Shown one piece after another: positions 61,329-64,000 of a stretch of 64,000 nt of DNA (position 1 is its first letter; the number at the start of each line of letters is the position of its first letter). The position numbers and the translations under genes were made by a program. Source of the stretch: Tetraselmis striata (lineage: Eukaryota > Chlorophyta > Chlorodendrophyceae > Chlorodendrales > Chlorodendraceae); the NCBI GenBank assembly GCA_006384855.1, contig VCJN01002277.1, positions 1-64,000 on the forward strand, in the 5' to 3' direction. The notes below the pieces were generated by a model, which saw only the letters and a program-made list of their open reading frames with translations, had not been told where the DNA came from and did not search any database.

Positions 61329-63094
61329 AGAGACCTTACGTGGAGCTGTTAGTAAGTGGTTGGAGGGCATCACCGCGTCTCATTTACCAGGTCTGCCAAG
61401 TTTCCGTATCTATTCATCGATGACGCAGTGAGCAAGGGGGAGCTGTTTCATGGTCCCGTCAGCAACCCCCCCCCCCCCCCCCCCCCCATCCGGAATATGG
61501 TACGTAAGCGCCGGCCACCACCCTGGCATCGCTGGGCGGGCTTGGCGGTCCATGCTGTGGACATGCATGCTGCTGATTAGGACCGGTAAGGGTCTTAGGG
61601 CTTATGTCATTCAGGGCCCTAGGGTCCTCTAGGGTGTTATGTCATTATTGGGCCTAATTTCGCTATTAGAGCCTTAGGGATGGTTAGGGCCTTAGGGATC
61701 CTTAGGTCCTTATGGCACTATTAGGTCCTTAGGGCATTTTTTTTAAGGCGTCACTGTATGATGCATAGGCACGAGGCCAGCCTCACCTCTGGCGGGGCAG
61801 CGCCTGGCAGAGCTGCGCAAAGTCCGCGTCATCAAGGCGGGAGACCAGCGGGAGCAGAACGCCCGTTTCTGCGCCGTGTCCGAGCGCCAGGTCGAGCGCG
61901 ATGTCGGCCTGCGCCGCGAGGCCGGCGCGCACCTGCATCGGCTGCGCCACCGAGCGGCTGCCCTGCGACAGGAACTCCGCCAGCCAGGCGCGCAGCTCGG
62001 CGGCGTGCCGCGCCGGCAGCGCCTCGTGTGTGGCGGCCAGCCAGGGGGGCGGCCTGCCTGCGCCCCACTCCGCCAGCTCCGCCGCCAGCAGGTAGCCGAG
62101 TGCGGGGTCGTAGAAGCCACGGCCAGTGGCTTCGCGCGAGCCCACCGCCGCCAGGCCCACGCCGCCGCCGCCCGCTTTGCCGGCCTTGCCGCTCTTCCTC
62201 TCCGGCTTCAGCGCCCCCATCAGGAGCTCCAGCCACGCCTACGATAATGCAGCACCTCGGGGGCTGAGAACCGGGAAGATGCCGTGCCTCCGCCCCCACC
62301 CCCACCGTTCGCCCACCCACCGACTAGGCAGCCCGGACGCTTCTGCACGACACGGCCGGGCGGCGGAGCGGCTGCGCTCCGATAGCGGCATACAGGAGAA
62401 ACGTCGGCTCAGCGGGCCGGGATAAGGGAATGAGGGCCACCTGGGGTGCTCGCTCCGCGGGCCAGGGCGCGGGGACGATGTCCGGCGGCTCGGCGAGAAA
62501 GTGCCAAGCGCGGCGCCAGAGGTTTTCGTCGTCGGAGGCCGGGTCGCCGGTGTAGTTCACCAGCAGGTCGTCGGTACCCGCGTCGCCGCGCTGCGCGTCC
62601 TCCGCGGCCTGCGCCGACCACAGCTCGCACGCTCGGCGTGCCCAGGCCTCCAGCTCCAGCGTACGCTGCACGAGCGCGAGCTCGCCGCCGTCGGACGGCC
62701 AGCCGGCGAGGTCGGGGAAGTCGGGCGCCATGCGGAGGAGGCAGTGGAAGAAGCGCGCGATGGCGGCCAGGCAGAAGCGCGCGCGGCGGGGCGGCAGCGG
62801 CGTGTCGGGCTCGGAGGTGTGGCTCATGGTGTTGCGCAGCGTGCGCATGGTGCCGGCCAGCAGGTGCAGGTGCTGTGCCGCGCGGCGCGCTCCCGCCAGC
62901 GCCTCCTCCGCCGCTACCAGCTCCGCCCCTGCCGCGGCCCGGCGCTCCTCCTGAGTCGCGCTCGCAGCCCGGCTCCTCGCGCGCTCCACGCCCAGCTCCC
63001 AGCGCGCCAGGTCTTTGCCCTTGCCCTCCGCCGCCTGCCCGGTGCTGTGCACGTAGTCCACCAGGAAGTCCTGCTCATCGCTGCTCACCAGCTG

Positions 63095-63131
<37 letters not shown>

Positions 63132-63533
63132 CGCTCAGCTCACTACCACATACACTGCCTACGGCGATAGGAGAATCAGGCGGAAAGAATAAGAAGGAAA
63201 ATGACATAAGCATATAGTTTCAGAGCAATAGTTAAGCCCCCCCCCCCCCCCCCCCCCCCCCCGGGCCTCTGACAACCCATGCGGAGTGAAAGTGGGCGAC
63301 GGGCGCACCGATTGCTTCATCCGCACTGAGTCCACCCCCAACGCCACCTTCCGGCTGCCCAGGAAATCCATCAGCAGCCTACCCCGCGCCACCTGCACTC
63401 GCTCGTGCGGCTTGACCGCCGCCTCCACCGGCCGCTGTGCCGACATTTCGTCGCGCATCAGCACCGCAGTGAGAGGACTGAGGCCACCAAGCGTCGAGCT
63501 ACGGGCGGCTGGGGGGCTATAGCTGCTCGCCAT
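58321..63533 (-). CDS. large multi-exon protein of unknown function (3' end unresolved)
   Basis: Exons 63309-63533, 62441-63091, 61787-62238 and 58321-59719 join in phase (phases 0, 0 and 2), giving about 909 residues from the ATG at 63533. At least one more exon must carry the stop. Visible features: a helical, charged segment (residues about 75-160, including GKGKDLARWELGVERARSRA), a conserved-looking LLVNYTGDPASDDENLWRRA block, a helical third exon (FYDPALGYLLAAELAEW), and a very Ala/Leu-rich fourth exon with no clear membrane helix. No family is recognised. Phase closure over four exons and a steady GC-rich codon pattern argue that it is a real gene. The large intron 59720-61786 carries (GA)n repeats. 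Confidence 0.55.
59720..61786 (-). other. 2-kb intron with GA microsatellites
   Basis: (GA)n tracts at 60908-60955 and 61291-61335 are each followed by the same flank (TACGTGGAGCTG, GTGGTTGGAG-GCATCACCGC), so the tract and flank were duplicated together. A C-run lies at 61467-61487, and an AGGG-rich degenerate array at 61580-61740. No other gene was seen. Confidence 0.5.
61580..61740. repeat. degenerate CCTTAGGG array
   Basis: About ten imperfect iterations built on CTTAGGG / TTAGGGCC / CCTTAGG. They resemble a decayed telomere-like array but lack regular spacing. Confidence 0.5.
63098..63262. repeat. paired G-run and C-run inside one intron
   Basis: A G-run of about 30 bases (63098-63127) and a C-run of about 25 bases (63238-63262) lie in the first intron of the unknown gene. 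In gene sense the former forms the pyrimidine tract right before the acceptor CGGCAG. Confidence 0.85.
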
Positions 63534-64000
63534 CGCGCGCAGTGCTTCGCGGGCGGCGCGTTGCTGCAATGCAACGTCCAAGCAACTTCGGGTCGCCTCC
63601 CTCGTCGTGAGGTGAGTTGCATGCGAGACTCGTCGGAGTCCTTGCCACCGCGGCGTAGGTTGCGATGTGATGATCCCATCGTCGTCGCGCGCGTGTACGC
63701 CGATAATAATGATTGCGGCGTCGCGCGTCAGGCCGCGTCAGGTTCATATTTTCTCTTCCGTCCGCCCTTGGTGATGGCTGATCCTGTACTCGCGTGTGAA
63801 TTACAAAAGCGCGCAGCAAGTAACAAGAAACTACAGCGAAGTACAACATTACCCTAAAAGTCTAAAGCCGAGTGCTGGCGGTCAGTCATCGTCTCGTCCT
63901 CAGTAGTATCTCGTCAGCTTCGAGTGCACCTCCCAGCGGCACCGGTTGCGCCACCCCAGCTTGTGCCGACGTCGGGGGACGCGGTGCGTTGGACCCCATA
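63534..64000. other. upstream region of the unknown gene
   Basis: No gene was recognised. A fragment GTGTGAATTACAAAAG at 63793 belongs to the TACTGGTGTGAATTAC motif family also seen at 16531 (inverse), 18516, 19111 and 19137. Confidence 0.35.

Overview
This window looks like nuclear DNA of a green alga (Chlorophyta). Genes are split by many short GT-AG introns and are GC-rich. One encodes a bacterial-type ribosomal protein S6 behind an Ala/Arg-rich plastid transit peptide. Others encode eukaryotic proteins: a cyclic-nucleotide phosphodiesterase, a TBC/RabGAP, two U-box proteins and a PHD-finger protein. Between genes, and inside large introns, lie AT-rich blocks packed with dispersed repeats, foldbacks, microsatellites and about forty pure C or G runs of roughly 10-30 bases. 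The class of alga cannot be fixed from sequence alone. Exon models below were built by eye, using splice sites, reading-phase closure and protein-family motifs.

Left third (1-15.9 kb): mostly repeats. It holds a foldback element (632-1450), two copies of a mariner-like non-autonomous transposon (1465-2359 and 10157-11020), and a nearly intact DIRS/PAT-type tyrosine-recombinase retroelement (3383-6608) with a gag-like ORF but no reverse transcriptase. The only host gene recognised here is an MMD1/MS1-like PHD-finger protein (8566-9733). A broken retroelement endonuclease sits near 11.1-11.6 kb.

Middle (15.9-44 kb): a 13-exon, plus-strand gene (15916-25928) joins an extracellular receptor-type ligand-binding domain, one membrane helix and a complete class I cyclic-nucleotide phosphodiesterase. 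It reads as a one-protein signalling device that senses a ligand outside and degrades cAMP or cGMP inside. On the minus strand follow plastid ribosomal protein bS6 (30348-31819), a decayed second copy of the DIRS-like element (32248-35694), and a TBC1D19-type RabGAP (36381-43524) with two GC-AG introns.

Right third (47-64 kb): a plus-strand gene joins a U-box to a catalytically dead protein kinase (47057-48543). It is followed, and possibly continued, by a large propeller-like exon (48705-50153). A minus-strand U-box protein (51783-57208) carries ten leucine-rich repeats, one per exon. A multi-exon minus-strand gene of unknown function (58321-63533) closes the window. The genes do not form a shared pathway. 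Two neighbouring U-box genes with different partner domains suggest a locus rich in ubiquitin-ligase adaptors.
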